A stretch of 64,000 nucleotides of DNA from Humulus lupulus (taxonomy: Eukaryota > Streptophyta > Magnoliopsida > Rosales > Cannabaceae): NCBI RefSeq assembly GCF_963169125.1, contig NC_084801.1, positions 74,651,696 to 74,715,695 of the forward strand, given 5' to 3'. Position 1 is the stretch's first letter. Each line of letters opens with the position of its first letter. Below, in pieces: positions 22,101 to 33,186 of this stretch. Below the pieces are notes generated by a model. That model was given only the letters and a program-made list of their open reading frames with translations. It was not told where the DNA came from and did not search any database. The position numbers and the translations under genes are program-made.

Positions 22101-24691
22101 CGTGCCCCGCAATCACACTATGGGCCCATGCCCCATCCCACGGGTGTTATAGTTTTCTTACCTGTATCGCGAGCTTCACAATGCACCAAAGTCACGAGCA
22201 CGGTCCTCTAGCACGAGCCTCTCCAATAGCCTAGTCACAACACACATAAAATAGTTTTTAATACTAACCAACCCAAAACCACTTCCCGGGACCAATTCCG
22301 CACTCTCGGGACCTCTAAAACCTTAAAACAACACCCCGGAGACATCCCCCGAACCCCTGGAGCAAAGGCCTAAAATTGCCAAAAATGACATCCTGAAATT
22401 GGCCTTGTGCCGCGGCACCCAGCAAGTCAGGAGCTCCACGCCGCGGCACGCAAAAATTGTGCCGCGGCACGCCTTCGCAGACCCAGAATTCTGGGTTTTC
22501 CCTTCGCGTTTTCCCGAGCTTCAACCTCTCCAAATCACCCCAAACCAATACCTAAACCCCAAAACTCAAATCCAAACTTCATATGAACAATCTAACAACC
22601 TATAGACACTAGAAACAAGATCAAAACATCAACACACCCAAGATCCACACCTTTGATCTTAAATTTCAGAAACTAACCCAAAACTCAACAATGCTTAGCT
22701 TAGGCATTTAAATTCCTCACATCAAAACAAAACCCAAACTTAAATATGTATAAAACCCTTACCTCAAATGGAGAATCCACACAAAGCTCCCTTGATTCAT
22801 CTCCTAAGTCTCCAATTTCAGCTCCTCCACTCATCTTCTTCTTCTTCATGCCCTAGCTTTTCCTTCTCCTTTTTCTTCTCTTCAATTATCAAAGCTTCAA
22901 ATGACCAAGCCCCAAACCGTGTACCCCATATAACCCAGCTGCCATATAACCAATTCCCAGCCAAATGACCATTTTACCCCTCCTACTAATCCTTCTTATC
23001 TAAACCTTCAAGGGCACTTAAGTCTTTACACTTTCATTTCAATTCTACCACTTTCTATCTTAAAACTTGTTACCCACAGCAGTTACAAACGGTTACCCAG
23101 GTTACTCAATCACCAATAACCATTACCCGCTAAATCTCAACTTAGCCATAAAATTCCCGAGGTACCCCTGGGCTCCTCCCAAGCCGGCTATAGAATTCCC
23201 GTTGTGACTCTTAAGTTAAATTGCTCTCTAGGACTGTCTCGGCACGTGCATCACAATAATAACACCACACTCACGTGGTACAAATCACGGAATACAATTA
23301 TCACATATATGCCCTCAGCGGGCTAAAATTACAATTATGCCCATCAAACACAATCAGGGCCTACATGCATACTAATACACATAGACATGCATCTCAGATA
23401 AATAAATAGTCAAATAACATGCTTTAAATCATAACCATGCATTAAACTCATAAAATAACACATAAATTCCATTATGCCCTCCAGGCACACTAATCAAGGC
23501 CCTTAAGCCTTATTAGCGATTTTGGGTCGTTATAGTAATCGACTTAGGTTCTTCTTCTAGCCCGGGGGGTAGGATTCCCTTAGTACACATACTTGAATTT
23601 TTCTTTATCCCTTCGCTTTTTTTTTTGCATGATCGTTAATTCTCGTACTAACCATGTTTTTTCCTTGGCAGAAGATATGTCTCAGCCCGAGGAGAGCCTG
23701 CGAGGTGCGGTTTTCGGAGGGAACGCCGCCGCGGTGCCAAGAGCGAAGAGGCTCCGGACATCCAAGAACGCCGCCAGGGCCTCCACCAAGTCTCCTGCGA
23801 AGGAGAAGGATCAAACCCCAGCTGCACAGGTCGTGGGAGCAGTCCTTTCTGCTGCAGGGGGAAGCAATATGCCTCCACCAGCTCCGTGAGCTCCACTTGC
23901 TGCCCGGGATGCAGGAACGGAGGTCAGGACATCAGCCATCGTACCTTTCGATGTACGCATCCCAGTCAATCCCGAGGACCTGGAGAAGATCCCTGAGGCC
24001 TTTCGGGGAATGGTGTATGAGTCGGCGAACTACGCCGTCAGCCACATATACAAGTTCACCGAGAAGGAGCTCCGGGCCATCGAGACAATGAGCCCGGTGG
24101 GCGTGCTGGAGTCTTCACTAGGCATGGCCATGACGGTAAGCTAACCTTAACCTTTTTGTGGTTTTTTACATTGTTATATTTTGCCCTGTTTTTATTTTTT
24201 TTTCTAAGGCAATCGTCTTTCCTTCTTCGCAGAGCATTGTCTCCCTACACCGGAGCATCATCAGGACCAAAACTCAGCTTGGGGACATGAGGGACGAGCA
24301 TCAGACTACCCTGCAGGCAGCCAAGGATGCTCTGGCGGCCTCGCAGGTCGAACTGGAGAAAACTCGTTTGAAGGTCCAAGAGCTCGAGACCTCCCTTGCC
24401 AACTCGAGGACGGACCTAGAAGCCGCAAAGACTGAGGTCCAGGCCGCCTAGGCTGCCCTAGAGGCCGAGCGGACAACTTCGGAAAAGTCCATGGAAGATC
24501 TGTTCTACCACTGCTGGGCCTACAATCCAAATGCAGACTTCTCCTTCATGTCAGCGAGCCTCTGGGAGCGCCTGCTGGTGAAGTTCCAAGCTCGCCTTGA
24601 TAAAGAGGCGCCCTCGGAGACCGGGGATGGTTTTGGCACAGCTGAGCGAGACGAGACGGTGACCTCCAAGGGCTCACCTGGAGAAGCTTAA
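19200..24691 (+). pseudogene. E3 antisense multi-exon gene (Tat aORF)
   Basis: Extra antisense ORFs between pol and the 3' LTR are known in Tat elements; their function is not settled. Here I infer five exons. A leader ends at GTAAGT (19399) and a 496-bp intron ends at TTAG (19894). Exon 2 starts with the ATG at 19903 (MAPKRNAPKK). Exon 3 runs from 20616 to 21340 and resumes at 23540, its reading restored across S3, with a donor at 23569. Exon 4 is 23672-24135 and exon 5 is 24233-24691. The 3-4 and 4-5 junctions keep frame; I could not resolve 2-3. The product has a PTPADILYFF-type globular N-terminal part, an acidic stretch (EEDEGDE), a Lys-rich part, a coiled coil near 24240-24480 and a WAYNPNADFSF motif near the end. 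Stops at 20152, 20228, 23887 and 24449 make this copy dead. Confidence 0.72.
21341..23534 (-). repeat. S3: solo LTR in the E3 antisense gene
   Basis: This 2,194-bp LTR starts TATAACGACCC on the minus strand (one change from TGTAACG) and ends GGGCATTACA. The target duplication GTAAT is exact (21336-21340, 23535-23539). Modules: CATGCA repeats 23364-23440, GT motifs at 22761, 22160 and 21701, palindrome cluster GTGCCGCGGCAC at 22405-22475, and TTTGGGATCCCAAA near 21507. Its subfamily is close to that of the E6 LTR. It is the deepest layer of the nest. Confidence 0.95.
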
Positions 24692-24837
24692 GGCGTTTCT
24701 TTTCTTGTGCCGCCCAATATTTTTTAAATAATTTTTATGTAACCTTTGCATGAGGTGCTTTCACCTCGAGACAATTTGCTTTACCGCTTTTAATTGATCA
24801 TCTCTTTTTTGCCTTTACGCACTTCGGCTACAATTTC
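24692..24837. other. Spacer between antisense gene and tandem array
   Basis: This AT-rich stretch follows the antisense stop. It would hold the 3' UTR of the antisense transcript. A matching piece (CTTTTAATTGATC) is at 37160-37180 in E2, where it directly follows the truncated antisense gene. Confidence 0.5.
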
Positions 24838-25885
24838 TTGAAAAACTTAGTTTATGCTGATCTTTTTCCATATCTCGAGCTCTTTAGGGAGAACAACGAT
24901 CCATAGACTTAAACCAACTTCTAAGTTTTACGACCCGGTTAGGACCAGGAACTTAATTTGAAAACTTAGTTCGCGTTAACTTTTATCCATATCTCGAGCT
25001 CTTTAAGAAGAACAGCGATCAATAGATTTAAATCAACATCTACGTTTTATGACCCGGTTAAGACCAGGAACTTAATTTGAAAACTTAGTTCACGTTAACT
25101 TTTATCCATATCTCGAGCTCTTTAAGAAGAACAACGATCAATAGATTTAAATCAACTTCTATGTTTTATGACCCGGTTAGGACCAGGAACTTAATTTGAA
25201 AACTTAGTTCGCGTTAACTTTGATCCATATCTCGAGCTCTTTAAGAAGAACATCGATCAATAGATTTAAATCAACTTCTATGTTTTATGACCCGGTTAAG
25301 ACCAGGAACTTAATTTGAAAACTTAGTTCGCGTTAACTTTTATCCATATCTCAAGCTCTTTAAGAAGAACAACGATCAATAGATTTAAATCAACTTCTAA
25401 GTTTTATGACCGGGTTAAGACCAGGAACTTAATTTGAAAACTTAGTTCGCGTTAACTTTTATCCATCTCGAGCTCTTTAAGAAGAACAGCGATCAATATA
25501 TTTAAATCAACTTCTAAGTTTTATGACCCGGTTAAGACCAGGAACTTAATTTGAAAACTTAGTTCGCGTTAACTTTTATCCATATCTCGAGCTCTTTAAG
25601 AAGAACAGCGATCAATAGATTTAAATCAACTTCTAAGTTTTATGACCCGGTTAAGACCAAGAACTTAATTTGAAAACTTAGTTCGCGTTAACTTTTATCC
25701 ATATCTCGAGCTCTTTAAGAAGAATAGCGATCAATAGATTTAAATCAACTTCTAAGTTTTATGACCCGGTTAAGACCAGGATAGGACTTAGTTAGCGTTA
25801 ATCCTTATCAATATCTCGTGTTTTTTAAGAAAAACAACGGTCAATCGATAATAATCAACTTCTAAGTCATTAAGGAGACCTGGTT
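24838..25885 (-). repeat. Tandem array of about nine 119-bp units in E3
   Basis: The anchor TATCTCGAGC recurs at about 24871, 24991, 25109, 25228, 25347, 25464, 25583, 25702 and 25812, giving spacings of 110-120 bp. Each unit also has GACCCGGTTA..ACCAGGAACTTAAT and GTTCGCGTTAACTTT. The middle units are nearly identical and the outer ones more divergent, as expected of unequal exchange. The array lies between the pol stop (26022) and the antisense gene, so both transcripts would read through it or end in it. Confidence 0.92.
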
Positions 25886-26021
25886 ATATCCAGGTACCAT
25901 ATGCCCCCCAAGTAACTGGGAAAGGGTCTTTCGTGGTTACTTTAGATTACACTTGCAAACATACATAAAAACTGATTCTCATTAATACATAAAAAGTGGC
26001 CTTCCAAGCCATACAAGTGAA

Positions 26022-27251
26022 TTACTGATAATATTTCTTTAAGTGGATGGCGTTCCAAGTGCGCGGGACCACCCCTCCATTAAGCCGGGCTAACTTATAA
26101 GTTCCCTCCATAATGATTTCGATGACCTGGTATGGTCCTTCCCAGTTTGGTCCCAAAACTCCATCTTTGGGATCTTTCCCGGCCAGGAAAACTCTCCTTA
26201 GGACCAGGTCGCCAACGCTAAAGGCGCGCTTTTTGACCTTGGCGTTGAAGTAGCGAGTGATTTTCTGCTGATAATGGCCGAGTTGGAGTTGCGAATCCTC
26301 TCGCCTTTCATCAACTAGATCGAGGGAATTGCAAAGGAGCTCGTGGTTTCGATCTTGGTCTTAAGATTGGACTCTATGCAAAAGCACCTTAATTTCCACG
26401 GGGAGGACTGCCTCACTCCCAAAGGTTAAGGAAAAGGGAGTATGACCCGTAGGAGTCTGATGTGAGGTCTGGTACGCCCATAGGACCTGGGGGAGCTGTT
26501 CTGGCCAGACCCCCTTTGCTTCATCTAATCTCTTCTTGAGGCTCGCCTTTAGGGTCTTGTTGACAGCTTTGACCTGGCCATTCGCCTGAGGATAGGCCAC
26601 GGAGGAGAAACTTTTCACAATTCCGTGCCTTTTGCAAAACTCGGTGAACAGGTCGCTGTCGAACTGGGTGCCGTTTTTGGAAACAATCTTCTTGGGCAGG
26701 CCGAATCGACAGATGATGCTTTTAACCACAAAATCTAGCACCTTTTTGGACGTTATCGTTGCCAAAGGTTCCACCTCAGCCCACTTAGTGAAGTAGTCGA
26801 TGGCTACCACGGCGTAACGGACCCCGTCTTTTCCAGTGGGGAGGGCGCCAACCAAGTCTATCCGCCGAATGGAAAACGGCCATGGGGATGAGATCATCTT
26901 CAGCTCGACTGGAGGAGCTCGGGCAACTGCGGCGAATCGCTGGCACCTGTCGCACTTCTTTACGTACGAGATCGAGTCTTTGGACAGAGTTGGCCAGTAA
27001 TATCCTTGCCTCAAGACCTTTAAGGCCAAGCTTTGCCCCCCAGTGTGGTATCCGCAAAATCCTTCGTGCACTTCCTGCAGGATGGTCTTCGCTTCGCCCG
27101 GAAGAACACACCGGAGGAGAGGTAGGGAGTGCCCACGTCGGTACAACACCCCATCGATTATCGTGTACCTCGGAGCTTGGTACATGACTCGCAGTGCATC
27201 ATTACGCCCTTCAGGCAGCTTGGTACATGACTCGCAGTGCAAGATACTCAA
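26022..27251 (-). pseudogene. E3 integrase
   Basis: Integrase would insert the DNA copy into the genome. The HHCC zinc region is intact (HEGFCGYHTGG, CDRCQ). The core has the first Asp in RRIDLVG. The second Asp is Lys (SKNGTQF where E2 has YDNGTQF), and the catalytic Glu is also Lys (GQVKAVN where E2 has GQVEAVN). The C-terminal region (VGDLVLRRVF, GPNWEGPYQV, RTWNAIHLKKYYQ) is present after a stop at 26361 (Tyr to TAA) and ends at the TAA at 26022-26024. The start carries a 42-bp local duplication (27179-27241). Two of three catalytic residues are lost. Confidence 0.88.
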
Positions 27252-27819
27252 GGATGGCGGTCATCCAGGTCGGCCTGGCATCGATCATCTCGACCTCCAT
27301 CCTGATATCTTCTACGCTTGGTTTCTCCAAGAATTCGACTGGTACTAGCCCCAATGTCTCCGTTTCTACAGAGGTGGCGAGCTTGGCGAGAGCGTGTGCG
27401 TTAGCGTTTTGCTCCCAAGGTATCTGTTCGATCGAGCCTCGCTCAAACGCGGACAGCTCAACTTTTACCTTTGCTAGATAGGCGGCCATCTTGGGTCCCC
27501 GTGCTTGATATTCGCCCAGAACTTGGTTGACCACGAGCAGGGAGTCACTGAAGCACTGGATGGAGCTCGCCTGTAACTCCTGGGCTATCCTCAATCCCGC
27601 CAGCAAAGCTTCGTACTCAGCATCGTTGTTGGAGGCTTTGAATCCGAATCTTAGCACCGAGTGGAATCTACGTCCCTCAGGGGATATCAGAATGATTCCA
27701 GCTCCGGAGTCATTCTCGTTGGATGAACCATCTACAAAGATCCTCCACGAAGCTAGGGGCGAGCTGATTTGGGGTGAGTTCTCTGCGGGATCCCCCTGGA
27801 ATCCCGTGCATTCTGCCAT
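27211..27819 (-). pseudogene. E3 second (archaeal-type) RNase H
   Basis: The domain reads FVDGSSNENDSGAG near its start, then ASNNDAEYEALLAGL, FSDSLLVVNQVLGEYQ and ANAHALAKLA. These are the Asp, Glu, Asp and final Asp/His regions of type-I RNase H; the last motif has HAL where ADAL is usual. A second RNase H between the old RNase H and integrase is a mark of the Tat lineage. The frame is open from 27819 to 27211 in this copy. Confidence 0.85.
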
Positions 27820-27837
27820 AAAATCGGCCAGCGCCTG

Positions 27838-29050
27838 ACTTTTTATAGAAGTTCGCGGAGTGTACGGAATCTCGAACTAACTAAGCTCGATGGCCCATTT
27901 TAACAAACGTCCCGATGCTTCAGGCTTTTGTAAAACCTGCCTTAAAGGTTGATCGGTCATGATGTGAATCGAGTGGGACTGGAAGTACGGCCTGAGTTTT
28001 CACGAAGCCGTGATAAGGCAGAACGCCAATTTCTCCATCAGCGGGTATCGGGACTCAGCCCCGAGAAGTCTCTTGCTGATGTAGTAGACTGGTTTCTGAA
28101 CTTGGTCCTCCTCTCGTACCAGTACGGCACTAGCTGCGTCCTCAGTGACAGCGAGGTAGAGAAAAAGAGGCTCTCCTGCCTTCGGTTTGGATAGCACGGG
28201 CGGCTCAGCCAGATGTGCTTTCAGGTCGAGGAATGCGCTTTCGCACTCTACTGACCATTCGAACTTCTTGTTACCTCAGAGCAGGTTGTAGAACGGCAAA
28301 CACTTATCGGTGGACTTGCAAATGAACCGGTTGAGGGCCGCCACTCTTCCTGTCAGGCCTTGGACATCTTTTCGCGACCTGGGAGAAGGAAGTTCGAGCA
28401 GGGATCTGATCTTGTCGGGGTTTGCCTCGATTCCTCGGGTATTGACTATGAACCTCAGGAATTTCCCTGACGCGACTCCAAAAGTGCATTTCTGTGGATT
28501 TAGCCTCATGCCATATTCCCGTAGTATCTTAAAACATTCTTCCAGGTCGGAAACATGGTTATCGGCAATCTTTGACTTGACTAGCATGTCATCAACGTAC
28601 ACTTCCATGTTTTTTCAGATCTGGTCTGCGAACATTCTATTTACTAGCCTTTGGTAGGTAGCTCCGGCGTTCTTCAGACCGAACTGCATGACCTTGTAAC
28701 AATAGACGTTAGTTGGGGTCATGAAGCTGGTGTGCTCCTGGTCCACCAGATTCATCGCGATCTGATTGTAGCCCGAGTACGCGTCCGTAAAGGACATGAG
28801 CTCGTGCCCCGCCGTGGCATCCACCAACTGGTCGATCCTGGGCAATGGGAAGCAATCCTTGGGGCAGGCTTTATTCAGGTCGGAGAAATCGATGCAAGGT
28901 CCGCCATTTCCCATTAGGCTTTGGAACCAGCATGTGGTTGGCAACCCATATTGGAAACTTGGCTTCACGGATAAAGCCGCATTTCTTGAGCCGGGGTACC
29001 TCTTCCTCTAGGGCTTCAACTCGAGTGGTTCCTAAACGCCTTTGCTTCTG
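27838..29050 (-). pseudogene. E3 reverse transcriptase and degenerate first RNase H
   Basis: RT shows CIDFSDLNKACPKD, the catalytic SFTDAYSGYNQI, FGLKNAGATYQRL and YVDD (28588-28599). A 1-bp insertion near 28895 shifts the frame just before CIDFSDLN. A TGA lies between ADQI and KNMEVYVDD. The first RNase H (28276 to about 27900) has lost the usual DAS motif and is probably vestigial, as is common in Tat elements. Stops at 28276, 28000 and about 27880 include CGA to TGA and CAG to TAG changes. Confidence 0.85.
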
Positions 29051-29840
29051 AGACTTGGCAGGAACGCTTTTATCCAGATGAAGTATGTGCATGATGACAC
29101 TCGGGCTAATTCCCACCATGTCCTCGTGCGACCATGCGAATACGTCCAAGTTATCCTGCAGAAACGTAGTCAGCTCCGCCTTCCTCTGGCTACAGAGGTT
29201 TTTCCCGAGCCTGACCATTCGTGACGGATTCTGCGGATCAATGTTCACTTCCTCGAGCTCCTCTATTGCCTGGAGCTCGGATCTGTCCTCTCCTATTCGG
29301 GGGTCAATATCCTCACTTAAGACGACATTTTCCCCCTCAGCGTTTTGAGGTTTTTCAATCTCAGGATCTGCTAAGGGTTCCCAAGATTCCTCTTCACCTT
29401 GAATGGCCATTGCCAGCTGCCTGAGTTTAGACTTTCCCTTCATGGAAATGCTGTAGCATTCCCTGGCAGCGAGCTGATCGCCATGGACAGTGCAGATTCC
29501 CGTTGAAGTAGGGAATTTCATTGCGAGGTGGCGAATGGAAGTGATGGCCTTGAAGGCTATGAGCGTAGGTCGGCCCAAAATGGCGTTGTAGGCAGCGGAG
29601 CAGTCAATGACCACGAACTCGAGGAGTTTGGAGACTGTCTGAGACCCTTCACCTAGGGTGATCACTAACTCGATCGTCCCAATCGCTGCTGATCCTTCTC
29701 CCGAAAAACCATACAACGTAATGGAGGTTGCCTTCAGCTCGGCGACAGTCAAACCCATCTTCTCTAAGGTGGATCGGAATAGGAGGTTCACCGAACTCCC
29801 ATTGTCTATCAGTACCCTCCTTACCCTCCGGTTGGCAAGC
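29051..29840 (-). pseudogene. E3 protease and linker
   Basis: The protease begins with VLIDNGSSVNLLF (about 29795) and continues through FVVIDCSAAYNAILGRP, the usual C-terminal flap region. A long acidic linker follows (GENVVLSEDIDPRIGEDRSE and later), then the NLDVFAWSHEDMVGI motif that leads into RT. A TAG at 29840 (from CAG) separates it from gag. The frame is otherwise open to the frameshift near 28895. Confidence 0.85.
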
Positions 29841-32368
29841 TAGACTGCTACGACCAGAGGATCATTGTGAGGGAACTGGACATGGCCCGCATCTTCCTCC
29901 ATAAAAATGATTGGTTGCCTTTCCAATTGCTGTTGCTTTGACTGACGCTGTTCTGGAACGAACTCCACTCCATTATGAGTCTTTAGTTCATTCACGTATC
30001 TCTTCTGGGCGCCTCTGCTCGTGCCGGCCATGTGCGGACCTCCAGAGATGGTGGATATCTCCCCCCCCCCCCCTACAACAGGGGGAGGGATATCCTGATC
30101 TAACCGAGACTCGGGCTGACTGGCCGGGACATCCGGAGCAGGTCGGTTTGTTGGAACCCTGTTTCGTGCATATTGAGCCAAGGGGCCAGCTCGGATGAGA
30201 GTCTCGATTTCGTCTTTTAGGTGTCTGTAATCGTCAGTATTGTGGCCGACGTCGTTATGAAAACGGAAAAACTTAGAAGTGTCTCTCTTCCCCTTGTGGT
30301 GCTTTAATGGCTCCGGCCTCTTCCAATGGACTCGAGTAGAGTTGGCTAGGAAGATATTCTCCCTAGACTGGGTTAGCTCGGTATAATTCGCGAAGACGGG
30401 CTTAAACTTGTCTATGGATTTGTTCTTCTTTTGGCCGTGCAGACTGTTTTCGCCATTTCCTTTTCTTTTGCCTCCACCGGGCTGGTTGTTCTATGTGGCA
30501 TTTTGGGTCACTGCCACGACCTCCGTCCCCACTCCAGTGGGCTGCTCGGGGACCTGGCTGGTTCCCGTAGCTGAAGCTTCTGCTTCTTCCAAGTTGATCC
30601 ATTCTTGGGCTCTGTTAAGGAATTCATTAACCGAGCTGACTCCCTTCCTTTGTATATCCTTCCAGAGGTCTCCTCCCACGAGGATTCCAGTTATCATGGC
30701 CATGAGCTTGGAGCTATCATCCGCGTCTCTGGCCCGAGCAGCAACGTTCACGAATCTGCTAAGGTAGGCCTTCAGAGTCTCACCGGGCTGCTACCTCACG
30801 TTAGCCAGGGAGTCGGCCTGAACACGGGCGGCCTGAGAGGCTCGGAATGCCCTCTTGAAGTTAGCTGAGAAGGTCTTCCAGGAACTGATTGACTGTCTTT
30901 TACTTTGCTTGAACCACTGCCTGGTAGGCCCAGTCAGTGTTGAAGGGAAGATTAAACATCTCAGCTTGGGGCCAATGTTGTGGGCCATCATCAGGGTGTT
31001 GAACATCCCTAGATGGTCCGATGGGTCTCGGTCTCCATTGAACTTTGACAAGTGGGGCATACAGAAACCAGATGGGTACGCCGTTGCTGCTATACTGGGG
31101 GCGAAGAGTTCCATCTCGTCCCCTGAATCATATTTGTCTTTTTCCTTTTCTGATAGGAGCTTCCTCATCAGCTCCTCCATCTGAGTCAAGCGCTCAAGGG
31201 TTTGGTCCTGATGTCCTTGGTCATTCCGGGGCTGTTCAACAGCTCCGGACCCATTGTACATATTTGGTGGGTTATTGCCCCTCCTATCTTGAGATAGGTT
31301 ATTTGGGACATTCCCTCCGCTACGTACTTCAGACAGAGCCCCCCTTGAGCGAGCATGGTCATCCCCTCCTGCTTGTTCCCCTCTATGAGAGTTGAGGCGA
31401 TCTCGCAGGTTGCCTCCCTGGGTGGTTTTATGACTTTGCGCCGAACTCAGACGCTGGCGCAGGTCTCCTCTAGAGAGATCACTCCGGCGACTGCCGGTCC
31501 AATGGCTCCTGCTAGATAGGCTTGTAGTCCGCCTATGGTGCTGAGGATCTGGGCTTTCCCTCGGCGCCCTGCTACGCCGGGAAGGTCCTGCCGATGGCGG
31601 ATTTCTCCTACTACTCCCATAGGCAGGGATGTCTCGGACGGGCCGAGGAGGAGACGGATATCTGATTGGAGAAGGAGGATGCCTGACTGGAGAGGCTATC
31701 CTAGTTCCGTCAGGACGGATCAAGTTTGGTGGGGGCCTTTCGGCCCTGCCAACCTGCTGGTCCCGCGCCTGGCGATCTAGACGAGGCGCAGGATGGTTGT
31801 TGGGAACGGGCTGATGTCATGAGCCTGCTCCGAATCTCCTTCGAGAATTTCCTCGAGCTCCTCTGGGCGTCCTCGAGGATGGTTGGGAGCTAGGAGTCGA
31901 CGTCCTGACCGAACGGCTGTATTGCTGTTGTTTGGCTCTAGGCATTCCTCCGAAGTCTGCCTCTCGATGGTGTGATGAAGGGGTGGAGTTGGCTGCTGGA
32001 AGTCTGTCCGAACGGCTATGCCTGGACCGATTACCCCAGCGAGACTTAGGAGCCTCACCTTGCCTCTCTCCGACGTTAGCGTCGGTTGTGAGAGGGGGTA
32101 GTCGGGCCAGCAAATCCTTAATCTGCTGACTAGCTGTTGCTAACTGGCTCCTCAACTGAGCGTTCTCCATCTCCACCGCAGTATAGTAACAGGGGTTCGG
32201 ATTACGCGGTCGAGGCGTCAAACTACCAGTATCATCTTGGCCCGCCGGCTGCTTTCCTGGCCGCTGCTGGACTTCAGGAACTTGTTCACCAGGGATGACA
32301 GTATGATGAGCCTCCTGCCCATCATGTTGTTCTGTCTCGTTACCATGCCTGGATCGAGTTGTCACCAT
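29841..32368 (-). pseudogene. E3 gag
   Basis: It starts at the ATG complementary to 32366-32368 (MVTTRSRHGN) and stays in one frame. Stops are TGA at 31817, TAG at 30791, TAG at 30491 and TAG at 29840; the TAGs come from CAG. Domains: polar N-terminus with a short coiled-coil-like VEMENAQLRSQL, a Ser/Arg-rich region, a capsid-like region (FAPSIAATAYPS to FLNRAQEWINLEE) and a Cys/His site. In that site both Cys are lost: KFFRFHNDVGHNTDDYRH, where E2 has KFCHFHNDVGHNTDYCRH. RNA packaging by this copy would be impaired even without the stops. Confidence 0.87.
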
Positions 32369-32402
32369 AGTCGGATGTTTGCGACAGCACTGAATCAGAC
32401 TT

Positions 32403-32424
32403 GCTCTCAATGAAAGCACCAAAC
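32403..32424 (-). promoter_or_regulatory. Candidate primer binding site of E3
   Basis: The minus strand reads GTT then TGGTGCTTTCATTGAGAGC directly after the 5' LTR. The TGG start fits pairing to a tRNA CCA end; I cannot name the tRNA. Confidence 0.55.
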
Positions 32425-33181
32425 TGTTGACGCGGTTCTTCGCCAACAGGTAATTAAGAAATGAAGAGAAAGGGATTAGTGCTAAATCTGAACCGAAACA
32501 GATATAAAATCTTAGAAAAGGAAAGAGGTGACACAAGACACGTTTTTGAGTGGTTCAAAGGTTAAAATCCTTCTACTCCACTAGTCAGTATTATTGCTCT
32601 ATACTGGATATTTGATTACAGGGCCTTTTTCACAATAGAGAATCCAACCCTTAATAAGTCCCAGGGTCTCCATATTTATAGGAGAAGGCACCTGGGAGTT
32701 GGTAAGAAGGTCATCCCGTGACCCTCTTATCTATCACATCAACTCTGTGACATTCATGATAAATTCCTAAACCTGACACATTAGTATGGTCAAATCGATA
32801 GGTAAGGAGATAATGGGCCGCACGGCCCAACCCAGTCGTGGGTGTCTGAATACGCACGTTCCTGCTGCGTGTCCGAGAAGTCAGGGGCATATCAGACACA
32901 TGATGTCTGATATATGCACCTTTACCTTGCGTGTGTTGACTTTACAAAGGGTCATAGCCTTCATACCCAGTTCGTACTGCGAGCTGGATACTTAACTCGA
33001 CCATAGGTCTTCAGAATCCGGGGTCAAATCTTGTGCAATCTTGGTGAACCCTTGAGTTTCCTCGAGCTAAGTAGGTACGACCTAATGACAGAAGCTCCAG
33101 CCTGCGGGACATCCACGAGATAACTATGATTAGGCCGCAGCTCGGCTCGCTAATCAGCCCGTGGGAAAAATAGGGCGTACT
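32425..33181 (-). repeat. 5' LTR of E3
   Basis: The plus strand reads TGTTGACGCGG to GGGCGTACT, 757 bp. The last base is T where the 3' LTR has A, so the minus-strand start is AGTACG rather than TGTACG. The TATA box is at 32673-32680 (minus). The hairpin near 32892-32916 has CACATG, so the G-box kept in the 3' LTR is lost here. The target duplication TGAAG follows at 33182. Confidence 0.93.
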
Positions 33182-33186
33182 TGAAG

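Larger units (their letters stand above)
18149..33181 (-). mobile_element. E3: Tat-lineage Ty3/gypsy element inside E2
   Basis: On the minus strand the order is 5' LTR 32425-33181, gag, protease, RT, RNase H, second RNase H, integrase, tandem array, antisense gene, polypurine tract and 3' LTR 18149-18904. The target duplication TGAAG is exact (18144-18148, 33182-33186). It is the same family as E2 in the opposite orientation. Without S3 it is about 12.8 kb and is the more complete copy at the 3' end. The first 250 bases of its two LTRs show about seven differences by eye. Gag-pol has many stops, one frameshift and lost integrase catalytic residues. Confidence 0.94.

Noticed and set aside
24838..25885. 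Array considered as CRISPR
   Set aside because: Units are tandem with no unique spacers, and the DNA is plant nuclear.
26882..27481. Long plus-strand frames opposite E3 pol
   Set aside because: They are the opposite strand of the RNase H and integrase coding sequence, with no domain of their own.
30061..30073. Run of C in E3 gag as a structural element
   Set aside because: It is a short Gly-codon run in the coding sequence (GGGG in the protein) and is absent from E2 as such.
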